A stretch of DNA of 64,000 nucleotides from the NCBI GenBank assembly GCA_963759295.1, contig CAVWYT010000011.1, positions 248,001-312,000 of the forward strand, written 5' to 3'. Shown one piece after another: positions 47,787 through 56,517 of the stretch (positions within the stretch are counted from its first letter, which is position 1; each line of letters opens with the position of its first letter). The notes below the pieces were generated by a model that was not told the DNA's origin, did not search any database, and saw nothing but the letters and a program-made list of their open reading frames with translations. The position numbers and the translations under genes were made by a program. The DNA is from WHSW01 sp963759295. Its GTDB lineage: Bacteria; Actinomycetota; Thermoleophilia; Solirubrobacterales; 70-9.

Positions 47787-48684
47787 GCCGCGCTTGAACC
47801 GACCCCCCCGGCACTACCTCACCGGCGCGGAGCTGAGCGCCGCCGAGCTCGAGGCGCTTCTCGATCGGGCCCTGGAGCTGAAGGCGGGCCGCGCCGAGGG
47901 CGTCGGCTCGGATGCGCTCGCGCGCCGCACCGTGGCGCTGCTGTTCGAGCGACCGTCGACGCGGACCAGGGTCTCGTTTCAGGTCGGGATCGTCGAGCTC
48001 GGCGGTCATCCGCTGCCGCTGCGGGCCGAGGAGCTCCAGCTCGGGCGCGGCGAGTCGATCGCCGACACCGCGCGGGTGCTGTCGCGCTACCTGCATGCGA
48101 TCGTGATCCGCTCGGGGTCAGACGAGTCGGTCGCGGAGCTCGCCGCGGTGTCGAGCGTTCCGGTGGTCAACGCGCTGACGCCGGCGCACCATCCCTGCCA
48201 GGCGCTCGCCGATCTGCTGACCCTGCGCGAGCGTTTCGGCGAGCTCGAAGGGCTGGTGGTCGCCTACGTCGGCGACGGCAACAACGTCGCCCGCTCGCTC
48301 GCGATCCTCGGGCGCACCGCGGGGGTCGAGGTGCGGGTGGCGACGCCCAAGGGCTTCGAGCTCGAGCCCGGCCTGACGGCGCTCGACACCCACCACGCGC
48401 GCAAGGCAGCGACGGGCGCGGACGCCGTCTACACGGACGTCTGGGTCAGCATGGGCGACGAGGCCGAGGCCGAGGGCAGGCGGAATGCGCTCGGTCCCTA
48501 CCGGGTCGACGAGGATCTGCTGGCGGTGGCGGCGGATCGCGCCGTGGTCCTCCACTGCCTGCCGGCCCACCCCGGCGAGGAGATCTCCGCGGAGCTGCTC
48601 TACGGGGAGCGCTCGGCGGTCTGGGACCAGGCCGAGAACCGCCTGCACGCGCAGAAGGCGCTGCTCGAATACCTGATCTCGTAG
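47785..48684 (+). CDS. argF: Ornithine carbamoyltransferase
   Basis: 299 aa from the ATG at 47785, or 296 aa from the TTG at 47794, which fits the apparent leaderless promoter better and gives the usual compact start. It makes citrulline from ornithine and carbamoyl phosphate. Carbamoyl-phosphate motif is FERPSTRTRVSF; the second is HHPCQALADLL; the ornithine/Cys loop is HCLPAHPGEE (in place of HCLPAxRG). There are no other arg genes beside it. A tRNA-Glu gene follows 41 bp downstream in the same direction. Confidence 0.95.
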   Translation: MPRLNRPPRHYLTGAELSAAELEALLDRALELKAGRAEGVGSDALARRTVALLFERPSTRTRVSFQVGIVELGGHPLPLRAEELQLGRGESIADTARVLSRYLHAIVIRSGSDESVAELAAVSSVPVVNALTPAHHPCQALADLLTLRERFGELEGLVVAYVGDGNNVARSLAILGRTAGVEVRVATPKGFELEPGLTALDTHHARKAATGADAVYTDVWVSMGDEAEAEGRRNALGPYRVDEDLLAVAADRAVVLHCLPAHPGEEISAELLYGERSAVWDQAENRLHAQKALLEYLIS

Positions 48685-48725
48685 GGGCCGGCCGCGACCT
48701 CACCGGGCCTAGACTCTCGATGCCC

Positions 48726-48797
48726 GGCCCCGTGGTGTAACGGTAAGCACGTCAGGTTTTCAACCTGGTAGCGCGGGTTCGACTCCCGCCGGGGCTA
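48726..48797 (+). tRNA. tRNA-Glu (anticodon UUC)
   Basis: 72 nt fold into a full cloverleaf: acceptor GGCCCCG/CGGGGCT, D stem GTGT/GCAC, anticodon stem TCAGG/CCTGG with loop TTTTCAA (anticodon TTC), four-base variable loop, and T stem GCGGG/CCCGC with loop TTCGACT. CCA is not encoded. A TAGACT element (48710-48715) is placed correctly for its promoter. Confidence 0.95.
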
Positions 48798-48831
48798 TCA
48801 CGCGAGCCCGCTTGCGTAAGGTCTCGCAGCG

Positions 48832-49617
48832 ATGCAGCCCGAGATCGACCTCGGTCCCCTCACCCTGCAGACGTTCGGGATCATGTTCGCGCTCGCGTTC
48901 GTCGCCTCGGGGCTGCTCGTGGCGCGGCGGCTTCGGGAGCTCTCAAAGCCGGTCGACTGGGCCTACGAGATGGTCTTCGCGGCGCTGGTCGGGGGGATTG
49001 TCGGCGCGCGGCTCGACTTCATCCTCGAGAACTACGACGAGGTCTCCGACGACCTGCTGGGCAACATCTTCTCGGGGGCAGGACTGGTCTGGTACGGCGG
49101 CGCGATCGGCGGCGCGCTGGGGGTCGTCCTCTGGGCGCGCTGGCGCCGGATGCTCGACCTCGGCCTGCTCGACATCTGCGCCCCCGCGCTCGCGGTCGGC
49201 TACGCGGTCGGCCGGATCGGGTGCCAGCTCTCCGGCGACGGCGATTACGGGACCCCATGGGACGGGCCGTGGGCGATGGCCTATCCGGACGGAACCGTCG
49301 CCACCGACGTCCCTGTCCATCCGACCCCGATCTACGAGACGGTCGCGATGAGCCTCGTCGCTTACGCCCTCTGGCGGTTGCGGTTCTCGTTTCGCCCCGG
49401 GCTGCTGTTCGCCCTCTATCTCGTCCTCGCCGGCGCCGAGCGCTTCCTGGTCGAGTTCATCCGGCGCAACGACGACGTCGCGCTCGGGCTCACGCAGGCG
49501 CAGCTGCTCAGCGCAGCGATGGTCCTCGTCGGCGGCATCTGGCTCGGCGTCAAGGCCCGGCGCGGCGAGCTGCGGGCGTCCGGCTCCGGCCGGCCGGCAC
49601 CCGCGCCGAGCGGCTGA
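48832..49617 (+). CDS. lgt: Prolipoprotein diacylglyceryl transferase
   Basis: 261 aa with seven hydrophobic segments. Lgt transfers diacylglycerol from phosphatidylglycerol to the lipobox Cys of prolipoproteins. The family signature around the catalytic Arg appears as VGRIGCQLSGDGDYG near residue 125, the variant common in deep actinobacterial lines; GGIVGARLDFIL and HPTPIYETVAM also match. TAAGGT lies 9 nt before the ATG, and no SD is seen, so the leader is very short. It converges with the SDR gene. Confidence 0.94.
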   Translation: MQPEIDLGPLTLQTFGIMFALAFVASGLLVARRLRELSKPVDWAYEMVFAALVGGIVGARLDFILENYDEVSDDLLGNIFSGAGLVWYGGAIGGALGVVLWARWRRMLDLGLLDICAPALAVGYAVGRIGCQLSGDGDYGTPWDGPWAMAYPDGTVATDVPVHPTPIYETVAMSLVAYALWRLRFSFRPGLLFALYLVLAGAERFLVEFIRRNDDVALGLTQAQLLSAAMVLVGGIWLGVKARRGELRASGSGRPAPAPSG

Positions 49618-49632
49618 GGGCGCCGGCCGCGC

Positions 49633-50394
49633 TCAGGCGGAGCGCAGCAGTCCGCCGTCGAGGGGAATCGAAGCGCCGGTGACGTAGCCCGCCCGCTCCG
49701 AGCACAGGAACGCGACCAAGTCGCCGTACTCCTCCGGCCGTCCGAGCCGGGCCGCCGGGACCCCCTCGATCGCGCCGCGCTCCATCTCCTCCCAGCCGCC
49801 CCAGTTGGAGGCCAGGCGCTCGGTCGCGAAGCGCCCGGTCGCGACGTCGTTGACCGTGACCCCGTCGGCCGCCACCTCGCGCGAGAGCGTCTTCAAGAAG
49901 CCGACCAACCCGGGTCGGTGCGAGTTCGACAGCGCCAGGCCCGGGATCGGCTCCCGGGTCGCGCTCGAGCCGACGTTGACGATCCGGCCCCAGCGGCGCT
50001 CGCGCATCCCGGGCAAGACCGCACCGATCAGGATCCGAGGCGCGAGCACGAGCGACTCGTAGGCCTTGCGCCATTCGTCGAGACCTGCGTCGAGCGCGGC
50101 GCCCGCCGGCGGTCCGCCGGTGTTGGTGATCAGGATCTCGACCGGGCCCAGCGTCGCCTCGACCTCGGCCGGCAGGGTCGCCATTCGCTCCAGGTCGGCG
50201 GTGTCGCCCTCGAAGGCGGCCGTCTCCCCCTCGATTTCCGCCCCCGCCTCGGCCAGGTGGTCGAGCGAGCGGCTCGCGATCGCCACGCTCGCGCCCTCCC
50301 GAGCCAGCGCCGCCGCGATTCCCCGGCCGATCCCGCGGCTGGCGCCGAGAACCAGTGCGACTCGCCCTTCGATGCCGAGGTCCACCCCGGGCAC
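49633..50394 (-). CDS. Short-chain dehydrogenase/reductase without the YxxxK pair
   Basis: 253 aa. The NAD(P)-binding Rossmann motif VLGASRGIGRGIA (residues 15-27) and ILITNTGGPP in place of NNAG are present, and GRIVNVGSSA contains the catalytic Ser. The active site Y-x3-K position reads S-NSH-R (in ALSNSHRPGLVGF), so both Tyr and Lys are replaced. VTGASIPLDGGL ends the protein in the normal SDR way. A related SDR subgroup carries SN(x)R at this site, so the fold and cofactor binding are likely, but classical proton transfer is doubtful. Confidence 0.86.
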   Translation of the reverse strand: MPGVDLGIEGRVALVLGASRGIGRGIAAALAREGASVAIASRSLDHLAEAGAEIEGETAAFEGDTADLERMATLPAEVEATLGPVEILITNTGGPPAGAALDAGLDEWRKAYESLVLAPRILIGAVLPGMRERRWGRIVNVGSSATREPIPGLALSNSHRPGLVGFLKTLSREVAADGVTVNDVATGRFATERLASNWGGWEEMERGAIEGVPAARLGRPEEYGDLVAFLCSERAGYVTGASIPLDGGLLRSA

Positions 50395-50455
50395 CGTAGC
50401 GAGCAGCGCCGGCGCGAGGCGGGCGCGGCGGGTGAGCCGTCGTCACGGGTTCGAC

Positions 50456-50461
50456 TAGGGT
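50456..50461 (+). promoter_or_regulatory. Probable -10 element (TAGGGT) for the catalase-like gene
   Basis: TAGGGT ends six nt before the ATG at 50468, giving a leaderless mRNA. The gene lacks an SD. Confidence 0.45.
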
Positions 50462-50467
50462 CCGCAG

Positions 50468-51415
50468 ATGGTGGAGACGGACCTCTACAGTGAGATCGTC
50501 GCGGCCGTGGACGCCCTCTACGGGGGCCCGCACCCTGGCCGCCGCGCGCTGCACAGCAAGGGCGCCTGGTGCGAGGGCACGTTCACGGCATCGCCCGAGG
50601 CGGCGGCGCTCTCCGACGCCTTCCACCTCGACGGGGAGCCGATCAACGCGCTGGCCCGGTTCTCGAGCGCCGGCGGCGATCCGGGGGCGCACGACGCTGA
50701 GCGCGAGTCCCGCGGGCTGGCGGTGAAGCTTCGCCGCGGCGGCGAGGAGATCGACCTGCTGGCGACGACGACCCCGGCATTCGTCACCCGCACGCCCGAG
50801 GACTTCCTCGAGCTGATCCGCCTGCGCCGTCCGGACCCGAGCACCGGCCAGCCGGACTTCGAGCGGCTCGGCGCGTTTCTCGCCGAGCATCCGGAGGCGA
50901 TGGTCGCTGTCCAGGGGACGCTCAACGTCGAGCCGCTCGAGAGCCTGGCGACCGCGATCTACTACTCGCCGCACACGTTCTTCTTCGTCGCCGGCGGCGG
51001 GACGCGAGCCCCGGCCCGTTTCCGCTGGGTCCCGGAGGCCGGGGTGAGCCGGATCGCGGACGACGAGGCCCGCGAGCGCGGTCGCGACTATCTCTACGAC
51101 GACCTGACCGAGCGTCTGCGCGCCGGCTCGATCGCCTTCGAGCTTCGCTTCCAGCTCCCGGCCGAGGACGACCCGCTCGACGACCCCACGGCCCTCTGGC
51201 CCGACGATCGCGCCTTCGTCTCCGCCGGCCGGCTCGTGCTCACCTCCGAGGTGGACGACCCGGAGGGCGCGGGCCACATCGAGGTCTTCGACCCCACCAG
51301 GCTGCCCGCCGGGGTCGAGCCGTCGGACGACCCGGTCCTGCTCGCTCGCCCTCACGCCTACTCGGTCTCCGCATACCGGCGCCTCGAGGATCTCGGCGGC
51401 CCCCGACGCCCGTGA
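50468..51415 (+). CDS. Small catalase-family heme protein (SrpA-like)
   Basis: 315 aa, about two thirds of a typical monofunctional catalase. The distal His region appears as RALHSKGAWCEGTF, the NINALARFSS-type block as PINALARFSSAGG, and the proximal Tyr ligand in RPHAYSVSAYRRL near residue 300. Lone small catalases of the SrpA group act as peroxidases or organic peroxide scavengers; true catalase activity is uncertain. It is divergent from the SDR gene, with 73 bp between the starts. No partner gene is adjacent. Confidence 0.87.
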   Translation: MVETDLYSEIVAAVDALYGGPHPGRRALHSKGAWCEGTFTASPEAAALSDAFHLDGEPINALARFSSAGGDPGAHDAERESRGLAVKLRRGGEEIDLLATTTPAFVTRTPEDFLELIRLRRPDPSTGQPDFERLGAFLAEHPEAMVAVQGTLNVEPLESLATAIYYSPHTFFFVAGGGTRAPARFRWVPEAGVSRIADDEARERGRDYLYDDLTERLRAGSIAFELRFQLPAEDDPLDDPTALWPDDRAFVSAGRLVLTSEVDDPEGAGHIEVFDPTRLPAGVEPSDDPVLLARPHAYSVSAYRRLEDLGGPRRP

Positions 51416-51465
51416 GCAGGCTTGCGACCGCGGGCCGCTAGCGCCGGCGGCGCCAGAATGCGCGC

Positions 51466-52181
51466 ATGGCCGCACGCCTGATCGGGCTGCTCACAGCCTG
51501 CGCGCTGGCCGCACCCGCGAGCGCCGCCGGGTCGGTGCTCTACGTCGGCGACAGCCTCGGGGTCGGCACCGCGCCGTACCTGCGCCAGCAGCTCGACGAG
51601 GCGCTCCGGGTCGACGCCGAGAGCGGCGCCCGAGCGCGCCGGGCGTCGAGGTGCTGAGCTCGCTGATCGGGCCGCAGCACGACGTCGTCGTCTTTGATCT
51701 CGGCACCAACGACAGCTCGCCAGACGACTACGCCTCGAGCCTCGCGGCGGCGCGCGGGATCGCCGGCGACAGGTGCCTGGTGCTCGCGACCCTCAACCGC
51801 CCGCCGCTCAACGGATCACCCGTCGAGCCGCTCGATCGCGTGCTCGCCCGGTTCGCGACCCGGAGCCCGAACGTCGAGCTCGTCGACTGGCGCGGAGCGG
51901 TCGCCCAGCGGCCCGAGCTGCTCACCGACGGCATCCACGCGACCCCGGAGGGCTACTCGCTGCGAGCAGGCCTCTTCGCCGACGCGATCGAGTCGTGCCT
52001 GGCCCTCGGCCCGACCTCGGCCGGCGACTCGCGGGGCGAGGGGCGCGGCGCGGGCCGGCAGACCGACACGCACGCATCGGAGCCCGAGCCGCGCCTCGCT
52101 CGCGATCACTCGCGTCGACCGCTCGACGTGGTCGCGGTCGAGCTCGCCAAGGCGATCGCCGTCGGCGCGGAGTTCGGCTGA
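51466..52181 (+). pseudogene. Secreted SGNH/GDSL-family hydrolase, frameshifted
   Basis: Frame one begins at the ATG 51466 with a signal peptide (RLIGLLTACALAAPASAAGS) and block I VLYVGDSLGVGT containing the catalytic Ser, then stops at 51657. The homologous frame resumes about 51640 as GVEVLSSLIGPQHDVVVFDL, with GTNDSS (block III) and TDGIHATPEGY (block V, Asp-His). Together they make one SGNH hydrolase of about 235 aa with a single frameshift near 51636-51650. CAGAAT six nt before the ATG fits the local promoter pattern. It is either a lesion or a base-call error. Confidence 0.78.
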
Positions 52182-52188
52182 ACGATCG

Positions 52189-54411
52189 CTAGTTCGTGAT
52201 TCGCCGCTTGGCCTTCGCCGCGCCCGAGGTCTCGGCGCTGCTCACCGAGGCCACGACCCGGATTCGCCCGCGGTCGCGCAGGTAGGCCAGCGCCTTGCTG
52301 GTCAGCTTCATCCTCACGCGCTTGGTCTCGCCGCCGGAGGTGCGGAACTTGCCCTTCGCGACGGTGAACCCGGTCGCGCGCTTGCCGGCGCCCTTGCCGG
52401 CCGCGACCACCTTGACCCTGCCGTGGCTGCAGGTGGCGAACTCCGAGGGGCACTTCACCCGCGCCACGAGGTGCCGGCCCTCGAGCTCGAGACCGCGCTT
52501 GGCGAGCTTGGCGCGCGGATCGCGACCGACCCAGTCGGGGGCGAGCTCGTAGCCGTTGGGCAGGAACTTCCGTTCCGGCGCGCCGACAAGCCCGTCGCGG
52601 GCGCCCGGCTTCTCTCGCACCGGCAGCCGCAGCTCGAGGTTCGAGACGGTGACGTCCTGCTGGTCGTTGGAGGCCCGCCCGTAGCTGTTGAGGCCGCTGC
52701 CACCGGAGTCGGCGGCCAGCAGCTCGAGCTTCGCCACGTGCCCGTGCTCGAAGTGCCAGCCGTTCGGGTGCAGCTGGAACGCCTGCCTGGTCGGCCCGCC
52801 GGTCGCCGGGCGCCAGAGGCCGCGGGCGATCAGCGTCTCCCGGCCTTCGGGGTCGACGTCGAGCAGCCGGGCGGCGACCTGGGAGGTGTCGCCGGGGAGG
52901 ATGAAGTTGCCGATCACCGTCGGCGCGCCGAGAAGGGTAAACCCGCCTTCGGGGGCGGGGGCGAGGCGGTAGGTCGCGGCGCCCGGCTGATCGGCGCCGT
53001 CGGCCGTGGCGCAGGCGCCGCCTCCGGAGACGGGATCGAAGCCGGCCGCGATCGACTCGCTGCCGGCGCCGGCCGCGATCACCCTCGGCGGCTTCGAGAC
53101 CAGGCTGATCTCGCCGGGCGCGATCCGTGCCCAGCTCTTCGCGTGGAACGGCCCGCCGGACGGCGCGGTGCCGGGGCACGTCTGCGTGAACGCGGTCACC
53201 CCCTCCCGTGGCGCCGAGCCCTCTCCCTTGACGAAGTGATCGAACCAGGCGTCCTCCATCGCGACCCGTTGCGCGTTCGCGTCGGCCTTGTTCTGGGCGC
53301 GCGGATGGCCGAAGTCGCCAAAGAACAGCGCCAGGTGGGAGTCCGGGTACTCGCCGGTCAGCCGGTTGTAATAGCGGATCGTCTCGTCGGCGGGGAAAAG
53401 ATCGTCGGTGAATCCGCTCGAGATCAGCATCGGCGCCGGCTCGGTCGACGAGTCGATGTAGTACGAGGAGTGGTTGGTGGTGATCTCGTCGATCACCGCG
53501 GCCATCGCCGGGCCGTAGGGCTCGCCGGCGTCGAGCAGCTCGCGCCAGCCGACCAGGTCGGCGGAGGGATCGCTCCCCTCGGGCGCGTAGAACCCCGGCG
53601 CGGTCAGCCCGGTGACGTAGAGGCCGCTGATCAGCGACTCCTTCGCGACCCCGATCCGGCCGGTGTAGGGGGCGTCGGCGACGTAGTCGAGCGTGGCCCC
53701 GTTCGGCGCCAGCGAGTAGGCGAGGTCCGTCCACGGGATGCTCGGTGCGGTGGCGGCGATCTGCATCTGCTCGCCGCCGGGACTCGTCCACGGCACGAGG
53801 GTGCCGTCGGGCATCACCTTGCGGTCCTTGAGCGCGCCGAGCGCCATCGACATGCCGCCGCCGTACGAGCCGCCCGTCGCGCCGATCCTCCGCGGGTCGA
53901 TCAGCCCCGCATCGGCGAGCTCGCCCGCGAACTCCTGGGCGTCGCGGACCTCGTAGCGGTTGTCGATCAGGCGCACGTACCCGTTCGCGCAGCCGCTCGG
54001 GTCGGCGGTCCTCGAGGCCACCGAGCCGCATGACTCGTGAAAGCCCCGGTCGCTCATCGAGAAGGTCGCGTAGCCGCGCTCGAGAAAGCGCTGCATCGCG
54101 GAGAAGCCGATCTTTGCGCCCCCGTAGCCGTGGAAGAGCATCACCAGCGGGTAGTCGCCGTCGGCACCGCTTGGCGGCTCGGCCGGGAAGGCGACGTTGA
54201 CGTCGATCGGCACCCCATCGAAGGTCTTGGTCGTGCTGCGCGGCGAGCTCGAGCCGCAGAAGCGCATGCCGCTGGGCTGCACCGTGCACGGGATGTCGCC
54301 GTTGAAGACGCTCGGGATCGTCGCCGAGGCGCCCTGAGGCAGGGCCATGGCCGCGACCAGCGCCAGCGAGGCGCAGGCGGTCCTCGGTCCAATCGGCAGG
54401 CGTGCGCGCAT
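52189..54411 (-). CDS. Secreted X-Pro dipeptidyl-peptidase/CocE-like hydrolase
   Basis: 740 aa with a signal peptide (ACASLALVAAMALPQGASA). The N-terminal alpha/beta-hydrolase domain has YPLVMLFHGYGG, the nucleophile in TGGSYGGGMSMAL near residue 180, and SSGFTDDLFPADET with the Asp. HPRAQNK may carry the His. A jelly-roll region follows (about 450-600). The C-terminal 90 residues hold a Cys-containing repeat (VKCPSEFATCSHGRVKVVA) common in secreted thermoleophilian proteins. It probably cleaves peptides or esters outside the cell. The gene is convergent with the frameshifted SGNH gene, 7 bp apart. Confidence 0.87.
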   Translation of the reverse strand: MRARLPIGPRTACASLALVAAMALPQGASATIPSVFNGDIPCTVQPSGMRFCGSSSPRSTTKTFDGVPIDVNVAFPAEPPSGADGDYPLVMLFHGYGGAKIGFSAMQRFLERGYATFSMSDRGFHESCGSVASRTADPSGCANGYVRLIDNRYEVRDAQEFAGELADAGLIDPRRIGATGGSYGGGMSMALGALKDRKVMPDGTLVPWTSPGGEQMQIAATAPSIPWTDLAYSLAPNGATLDYVADAPYTGRIGVAKESLISGLYVTGLTAPGFYAPEGSDPSADLVGWRELLDAGEPYGPAMAAVIDEITTNHSSYYIDSSTEPAPMLISSGFTDDLFPADETIRYYNRLTGEYPDSHLALFFGDFGHPRAQNKADANAQRVAMEDAWFDHFVKGEGSAPREGVTAFTQTCPGTAPSGGPFHAKSWARIAPGEISLVSKPPRVIAAGAGSESIAAGFDPVSGGGACATADGADQPGAATYRLAPAPEGGFTLLGAPTVIGNFILPGDTSQVAARLLDVDPEGRETLIARGLWRPATGGPTRQAFQLHPNGWHFEHGHVAKLELLAADSGGSGLNSYGRASNDQQDVTVSNLELRLPVREKPGARDGLVGAPERKFLPNGYELAPDWVGRDPRAKLAKRGLELEGRHLVARVKCPSEFATCSHGRVKVVAAGKGAGKRATGFTVAKGKFRTSGGETKRVRMKLTSKALAYLRDRGRIRVVASVSSAETSGAAKAKRRITN

Positions 54412-54432
54412 CTCTCTCGCCCCGGCCCGTCG

Positions 54433-55191
54433 CTACTTGGAGATCTGCGAGCCGCCGACGATCGCGTCGGAGCCGTCGGCGAAGCGCACCCACGCCTTGT
54501 TGCCGCCGTCGTAGTCGGGCGCCCAGAGCACCAGGCTCGCCTGCTCGCGCTCGGTGGCGTCGGGGGGCCCGACCGAGCACGGCTCGGAGCCCTCGGCGTC
54601 CAGCCCGCGCCAGATGCGGACGAACGGGTTCGTCTCCCACTCGGCGCCGATCGTCGAGGGCTCGCGGTGGCCGGGATGGATCCGTGTCTCGGGCGGGAGC
54701 TTCATCAGCCGGTCCATGATCGAGCTCTTCAGGTCCTCGAACCCCGTCGCCCCCGGCGCCCGGGTGCCGCCGACGGTTCCCTTGAAGATCACGTCGGCGG
54801 TCAAGACGTCGGAGCCGTCGACCTCGAGCGCGCAGTGATCGGCGCAGTGCCCCGGGGTGTGGATGACCTCGATTCGCAGGCCGCCGGTCTCGATCACGTC
54901 GCCGTCGGTGAAGGTCTCGTCGACCACCCCGTCGAGCAGCTCGGCGGTCTTGGAGTGCGCGACGATCGGAGCCCCGAAGCGCCCGGCGAGCTCCTCGGCC
55001 TCGAACACGTGGTCCCAGTGGTGATGGGTGAGCAGCAGGTGGGTGATCGTCGTTCCCTCGCGCTCGGCGCGCTCGGCGAGCGGGTCGGTGACGCCGTTGG
55101 AATCGACGAGCACCCCGGTGCCGCCGATCTCATCGACGATCAGGTACGCGTTGGAGAGCCAGTCGGCCTGCTCCACTCGCTGCAAGATCAC
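54433..55191 (-). CDS. MBL-fold hydrolase partner of the MscR-like dehydrogenase
   Basis: 252 aa from a GTG at 55191. The zinc site is complete: LLLTHHHWDHVFEAE near residue 54, VIHTPGHCADHCAL, DVLTADVIFKGT and RIHPGHREPS. It follows the zinc dehydrogenase gene after 12 bp, as in the mycobacterial Rv2259-Rv2260 pair, where the hydrolase is proposed to release formate from S-formyl-mycothiol. The assignment to the mycothiol path is from context. The last 60 residues are unusual for the family and contain a WVRFADGSDAIVGG ending. Confidence 0.9.
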   Translation of the reverse strand: MILQRVEQADWLSNAYLIVDEIGGTGVLVDSNGVTDPLAERAEREGTTITHLLLTHHHWDHVFEAEELAGRFGAPIVAHSKTAELLDGVVDETFTDGDVIETGGLRIEVIHTPGHCADHCALEVDGSDVLTADVIFKGTVGGTRAPGATGFEDLKSSIMDRLMKLPPETRIHPGHREPSTIGAEWETNPFVRIWRGLDAEGSEPCSVGPPDATEREQASLVLWAPDYDGGNKAWVRFADGSDAIVGGSQISK

Positions 55192-55203
55192 GTCCGGATC
55201 CTT

Positions 55204-56310
55204 TCACTCGAACTCGATCACCGACCGGATCCCGTCCTGGGCCACCATCAGCTCGAAGCCGCGGTTGACCTCGTCGAGGGTGATCCGATGGGAGATGAAG
55301 GGGTCGACGTCGATGTCGCCCGCCATGTAGCGATCGACCAGCGCCGGCACACCGTCGCGTCCCTTGACCCCGCCGAACGACGATCCGGCGACCCGGCGGC
55401 CGGTGATCAGAAGGCGCGGCACGATGTCGAGCGTCTCGCCCCTGCCGGCGACCCCGCACATCGTCGCCTGGCCCCACGCCATGCGCGCCGCCTCGACCGC
55501 CTGGCGCATCACCTTGACGTTGCCGGTCGCCTCGAAGGTGTAGTCGGCCCCGAAGCCGCCGGTCATCTCGAGGATCCGATCGACCGCGTCCTCGCCGCCC
55601 AGCATCGTCTCGGTCGCACCCTGGCCGGTGGCGAGCTCGAGCCGCTCGGGTGAGAGGTCGATGCAGACGATCCGCTCCGCGCCCTGGAGCCGGCAGCCGG
55701 CGACCGCCCCGAGCCCGACCATCCCGGCGCCGAAGACGACGCAGGTCGAGCCCTCTCGCACCTTCGCGGTGTTGAGCGCCGCCCCGAGACCGGTGGAGAG
55801 GCCGCAGGCGAACAGACAGGCGCGGTCGAGAGGGGCCTCGGGGTCGACCTTCGCCAGCGCGATCTCGGGCATCACCGTGTACTCGGCGAACGTCGAGGTG
55901 CCCATGAAGTGGCGGATCTCGTCGCCGTCCCGCTTGATCCGGGTGGTCCCGTCGGGCAGGTAACCCTGGTTCTGCTGCTCGCGGATCGCCAGGCAGAGAT
56001 TGGTTCGCTCGTCCCGGCAGTGCACGCACTCGCCGCACTGTGGAGAGAACAGCGTCACGACGTGGTCGCCGACCTGAAGCGACTCGACGGCTGGTCCGAC
56101 CGCCTCGACCACGCCGGCGCCCTCGTGTCCGAGCACGGTCGGCGCGTAGCCGGACGGATCGACGCCGGAGGCCGTGTAGAGGTCGGTATGGCAGACGCCG
56201 CAGGCGACCAGTCGCACGAGCGCCTCGCCCTCCCGGGGGTCTTCCAAATCGAGCTCCTGGACGACCAGCGGCTCGCCGAACTCCTCCAGCACCGCGGCGC
56301 GCATCCTCAT
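55204..56310 (-). CDS. Zinc alcohol dehydrogenase, S-(hydroxymethyl)mycothiol dehydrogenase/MscR-like
   Basis: 368 aa. Catalytic zinc ligands are in GVCHTDLYTASG and VLGHEGAGVV, and the structural zinc lobe is CGECVHCRDERTNLC. The NAD-binding motif VVFGAGMVGLGAVAGCR is near residue 190, with D in CIDLSPERLE selecting NAD. The class III-type loop NQGYLPDGTTRIKRDG matches MscR/AdhE2. It oxidises the formaldehyde or aldehyde-thiol adduct and can reduce S-nitrosothiol. SD GGGAGAAGG precedes the ATG. The next gene encodes the probable hydrolase of its product. Confidence 0.9.
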   Translation of the reverse strand: MRMRAAVLEEFGEPLVVQELDLEDPREGEALVRLVACGVCHTDLYTASGVDPSGYAPTVLGHEGAGVVEAVGPAVESLQVGDHVVTLFSPQCGECVHCRDERTNLCLAIREQQNQGYLPDGTTRIKRDGDEIRHFMGTSTFAEYTVMPEIALAKVDPEAPLDRACLFACGLSTGLGAALNTAKVREGSTCVVFGAGMVGLGAVAGCRLQGAERIVCIDLSPERLELATGQGATETMLGGEDAVDRILEMTGGFGADYTFEATGNVKVMRQAVEAARMAWGQATMCGVAGRGETLDIVPRLLITGRRVAGSSFGGVKGRDGVPALVDRYMAGDIDVDPFISHRITLDEVNRGFELMVAQDGIRSVIEFE

Positions 56311-56376
56311 CAGCCTTCTCCCTCGATCGCCAGTGGCACGATCCTATGCGAGCTGGTCATCGGCCACAATTGCGCC

Positions 56377-56449
56377 GGGCGGTTAGCTCAGTTGGGAGAG
56401 CACTTCCCTTACAAGGAAGGGGTCGCCGGTTCGAGTCCGGCACCGCCCA
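56377..56449 (+). tRNA. tRNA-Val (anticodon UAC)
   Basis: 73 nt with acceptor GGGCGGT/ACCGCCC, D stem GCTC/GAGC, anticodon stem CTTCC/GGAAG with loop CTTACAA (anticodon TAC), five-base variable loop and T stem GCCGG/CCGGC with loop TTCGAGT. CCA is not encoded. CACAAT (56365-56370) may be its -10. Confidence 0.96.
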
Positions 56450-56517
56450 TGCGACGAGATCGGCGCTCTGCGCCGGCCCTCGAGCAGACGACGACCCGGA
56501 CCTCCAGGAGGTTGGAG

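Noticed and set aside
52106..54640. 844-codon minus-strand frame overlapping the CocE-like gene in another frame
   Set aside because: It is Arg/Gly-rich throughout, without a signal peptide or motifs, whereas the frame at 52189-54411 has signal peptide, GGSYGG and an intact domain order.
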